Shown here in pieces: positions 62,265 through 64,000 of a stretch of 64,000 bases of DNA. A program made the position numbers and the translations under genes. The stretch covers positions 726,370-790,369 of the forward strand of contig NZ_CP061317.1 in the NCBI RefSeq assembly GCF_018688355.1, given 5' to 3'. This stretch comes from Polynucleobacter sp. AP-Elch-400A-B2. GTDB lineage: Bacteria > Pseudomonadota > Gammaproteobacteria > Burkholderiales > Burkholderiaceae. The notes beneath the pieces are model-generated. The model worked only from the letters and a program-made list of their open reading frames with translations, did not search any database and was not told the origin of the DNA. Each line of letters begins with the position of its first letter. The stretch's first letter is position 1.

Positions 62265-62800
62265 TTCAGTTTAACTAAGTTTTTCGGTAATTCCACTAAG
62301 CGCGTTCCACTAAAGCGGTCTGGCAGACTTTGACGCAGTGAAGGTTTAACGCGATCCAAGTAAATACTCAGTGGCCACAAAAATAAAGCCACCGCAAATA
62401 GCATTTCAATAATTTGCCATCTTTGCAGATCGAACAGCCACTGCAAAATCACGCAAGGCACTAGCCACAAAGATCCAAAAAAATAACGCCAAATCGCTTG
62501 TCTGCGAGTCAGGTTGTAGCCTCCTGGACCAATCATGCGCACTCGCCATGTTTGCATTGCCAGTGTCTGCCCCGACTTCGTCCAATACCAAATAAAGTAA
62601 ACACCTAGGACGGCGTAGAGATAGAGAAAGGTGAGCCAACTTGGGAGGGATACGCCAAACACAATGCCTAATCCCAAATTAGGAAGCAGGAAGGTAAGCG
62701 CAATGACGCCCAATAAAACCAATTGCTCATACAGAATGCAAAAGACCCGCCGCCAAAACTGGGGAGCAGGGAGTAGGTTTAATTCAGCGGGGCTAATCAC
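62261..62800 (-). CDS. RDD family membrane protein
   Basis: A 179-residue membrane protein with the RDD domain: FWRRVFCILYEQLVLLGVIAL, a middle pair of helices and QTLAMQTWRVRMIGPGGYNLTRRQAIWRY. RDD proteins are proposed transporters or accessory membrane proteins. Here it follows DUF3106 and DUF3619 genes and an ECF sigma factor, an order I associate with Burkholderiaceae. The start lies 3 bp after the DUF3106 stop, so it is co-transcribed. Confidence 0.9.
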   Translation of the reverse strand: MISPAELNLLPAPQFWRRVFCILYEQLVLLGVIALTFLLPNLGLGIVFGVSLPSWLTFLYLYAVLGVYFIWYWTKSGQTLAMQTWRVRMIGPGGYNLTRRQAIWRYFFGSLWLVPCVILQWLFDLQRWQIIEMLFAVALFLWPLSIYLDRVKPSLRQSLPDRFSGTRLVELPKNLVKLN

Positions 62801-62803
62801 GAC

Positions 62804-63436
62804 TTAAGGATTGCTTGAACCGCTATCGGGGCTGCTGTTCGTTGCAGGAGACTCTGAAGCTGGGGCGCTACTGGTTGTTGGAAGTGCTGCTAAGTTCGAT
62901 TTTTGTTTAATCGGATGCTGTTGTAATGTAGGCGCATTTAAAGCTGTTGGCTTTTTCCTGTTGACCTCTGCTTGAGCCAGCTTCTTCTTTTGCTCATCAG
63001 TCAGTTTTTGATAAGCACTCCAAGCCTCAGCTTTTTTCTCAGCAGGGAACTTGAGGCTACTTAAATAGTTTTCGCGGGCAATGCGGCGGTCTTTTTGAGA
63101 AAGCTTAGACCAGCCCGTCATGCGGGACTGCATTCGCTGTTGATCAGTTTCACTCATCTTGGGATACAGATTAGCAACTTGTATCCATTTTTTACGACTG
63201 TCCGGGAGCATGTAGTCCCAATCGTCTTCCAGTGGAGCGAGGATTTTTTGTTGCCCTGGTTTAAGGTTCTCCCAAGTACCATCCGGTTTTTTCTCTGGGA
63301 TGCCAGTGGTTTTTCCATGGCCTGCTGCCGGTGTTTGGGCAAATACGTCTGAACTTGGTGCCGATCCTAAAGCGCCCATCGCCAGCATCATGCTGATGCT
63401 CAGTGAAGCGCTCAGGGACCGTAGATTTTTTAGCAT
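62804..63436 (-). CDS. DUF3106 domain-containing secreted protein
   Basis: A 210-residue protein with a signal peptide (cleavage near VFAQ, residue 34). A charged helical domain follows with repeated WxxLKPGQQKILAPLEDDWDYML, RKKWIQVANLYP and MTGWSKLSQKDRRIARENYL units, characteristic of DUF3106. It has a Ser/Pro-rich C-terminal tail. The function is unknown. Same operon as the sigma factor, DUF3619 and RDD genes. Confidence 0.88.
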   Translation of the reverse strand: MLKNLRSLSASLSISMMLAMGALGSAPSSDVFAQTPAAGHGKTTGIPEKKPDGTWENLKPGQQKILAPLEDDWDYMLPDSRKKWIQVANLYPKMSETDQQRMQSRMTGWSKLSQKDRRIARENYLSSLKFPAEKKAEAWSAYQKLTDEQKKKLAQAEVNRKKPTALNAPTLQQHPIKQKSNLAALPTTSSAPASESPATNSSPDSGSSNP

Positions 63437-63462
63437 GCGCTAACTGTAGCTCGCGATGACAG

Positions 63463-63927
63463 TTAGGACGGAGTCTTAGCTGAGCTGAGGCTGTCTTGAT
63501 CTGATTCCGCTAAAGGGCCGTTTTTGAGGAAACCCAAAAAGCCGCTATCAGCATAAGCATCGGGTGGGACATCGTCAGTTAAGAGGGCGACATCGAGCTC
63601 AGCAATATCGTTGATACGGGAATCTTGCTGCCATTGGGCGATGCCAATGAGACCGAATACCAGAACTGCCAAGGGGGCAACCCAACCCACGTTATCCCAG
63701 AATGAGCGTGAACCATAAGACCAATTCCCATTAGAACTCGCCAAAATATGCTGCGCAATGCGAACTTTTTCGGGTTTTTTGACAGAAATGGCTTTGAGGC
63801 GTGCTGCATAGAGGCGATCTTTGATCCCAGCTGGTAGGGATTGGGATCCTTGGCGGAGCAGGGCGGCAGCATTCAGACCAAATTGATCTGATTCTGTTGT
63901 GCTGAGGATGTCTTCGTTGCGGTTCAC
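63463..63927 (-). CDS. DUF3619 family membrane protein
   Basis: A 154-residue protein with a soluble N-terminus (about 1-75, GLNAAALLRQGSQSLPAGIKDRLYAAR) and one transmembrane helix near residue 85-103 (VAPLAVLVFGLIGIA). The short C-terminus contains VALLTDDVPPDAYADSGFLGFL. The membrane placement next to an ECF sigma gene suggests an anti-sigma role, but that is inference. It begins with GTG, overlapping the TGA of the sigma-factor gene as GTGA. Confidence 0.88.
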   Translation of the reverse strand: MNRNEDILSTTESDQFGLNAAALLRQGSQSLPAGIKDRLYAARLKAISVKKPEKVRIAQHILASSNGNWSYGSRSFWDNVGWVAPLAVLVFGLIGIAQWQQDSRINDIAELDVALLTDDVPPDAYADSGFLGFLKNGPLAESDQDSLSSAKTPS

Positions 63928-64000
63928 AGGGTAATTCCTTTTAATTTCAATGCTTTAGCTAGAGCCTGAGTGGCTCTTGAGCAGTGGGTTTTGACGCTTC
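63924..64000 (-). CDS. ECF RNA polymerase sigma factor (3' end only)
   Basis: The last 24 codons of a gene entering from the right edge. The readable tail SVKTHCSRATQALAKALKLK is the end of a sigma-70 region 4 helix-turn-helix (compare the ECF pattern EGSVKTHLSRA). It overlaps the DUF3619 GTG start by four bases. The identity rests on this short tail plus context. Confidence 0.75.
   Translation of the reverse strand, partial: SVKTHCSRATQALAKALKLKGITL

Overview
The window looks like a chromosomal segment of a free-living betaproteobacterium of the Burkholderiaceae, most likely Polynucleobacter or a close relative. The grounds are moderate GC, a Bug/TctC-type solute receptor, a phasin, the order yicC-gmk-rpoZ-spoT-greB, a DUF3619-DUF3106-RDD string behind an ECF sigma factor, and the periplasmic oxidative genes. 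The assignment rests on gene content and order, not on a database search.

Layout. 1-0.9 kb: lrgAB-type membrane genes (lrgB runs off the edge). 1.0-5.8 kb: a probable six-gene operon in which a periplasmic molybdenum hydroxylase (iorAB-like) is followed by soxXYZA with no soxB. 5.8-10 kb: purU, two small envelope proteins and a penicillin-acylase-family enzyme. 10.1-14.9 kb: tRNA-Leu, a small secreted protein, then exbD-exbB-tonB-murI-fumA on the minus strand. 15-17.2 kb: acsA and tRNA-Ser(GGA). 17.2-21.2 kb: an island-like block bounded by two copies of a 21-bp palindrome. It carries a small serine recombinase and a 936-residue autotransporter with a SurA-type parvulin (prolyl isomerase) domain between passenger and barrel. 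21.2-22.2 kb: a candidate 75-nt small RNA and a phasin gene with three TGC-rich operator-like repeats. 22.2-24.4 kb: YciI, a TumE-type toxin-antitoxin pair, a DUF1080 protein and a small lipoprotein. 24.6-29.3 kb: a two-gene NAD-dependent formate dehydrogenase with a fused NuoE/NuoF-like beta subunit. 29.4-34 kb: nadB, nadC and nadA, with a decaying toxin-antitoxin cluster between nadB and nadC. 34-40 kb: an orphan sensor kinase, manB/algC, pgi, an FAD oxidoreductase and tRNA-Ser(UGA). 40-44.8 kb: a repeated-domain membrane-anchored protein, a translationally coupled SHP-type cytochrome / diheme cytochrome / cytochrome b561 cassette, and an alkylsulfatase. 44.8-48 kb: CoA-transferase, Bug receptor and enoyl-CoA hydratase. 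48-55.4 kb: hemW-rdgB-rph facing yicC-gmk-rpoZ-spoT, then greB and tRNA-Arg. 55.4-59 kb: a four-gene Mla/MCE lipid transporter. 59-64 kb: an SDR, an FtsX-type permease, RDD, DUF3106 and DUF3619 proteins and the end of an ECF sigma factor.

Themes. Energy and carbon genes include formate oxidation, acetate activation, fumarase and several periplasmic c-type cytochrome systems. Envelope biology includes TonB energisation, Mla lipid traffic, the autotransporter, lipoproteins and lrgAB. The complete NAD de novo pathway (nadB, nadC, nadA) lies within 5 kb. The best candidate for something not previously described is the palindrome-bounded recombinase/autotransporter block. The iorAB-soxXYZA operon, whose SoxY lacks the usual GGCGG tail, comes second.
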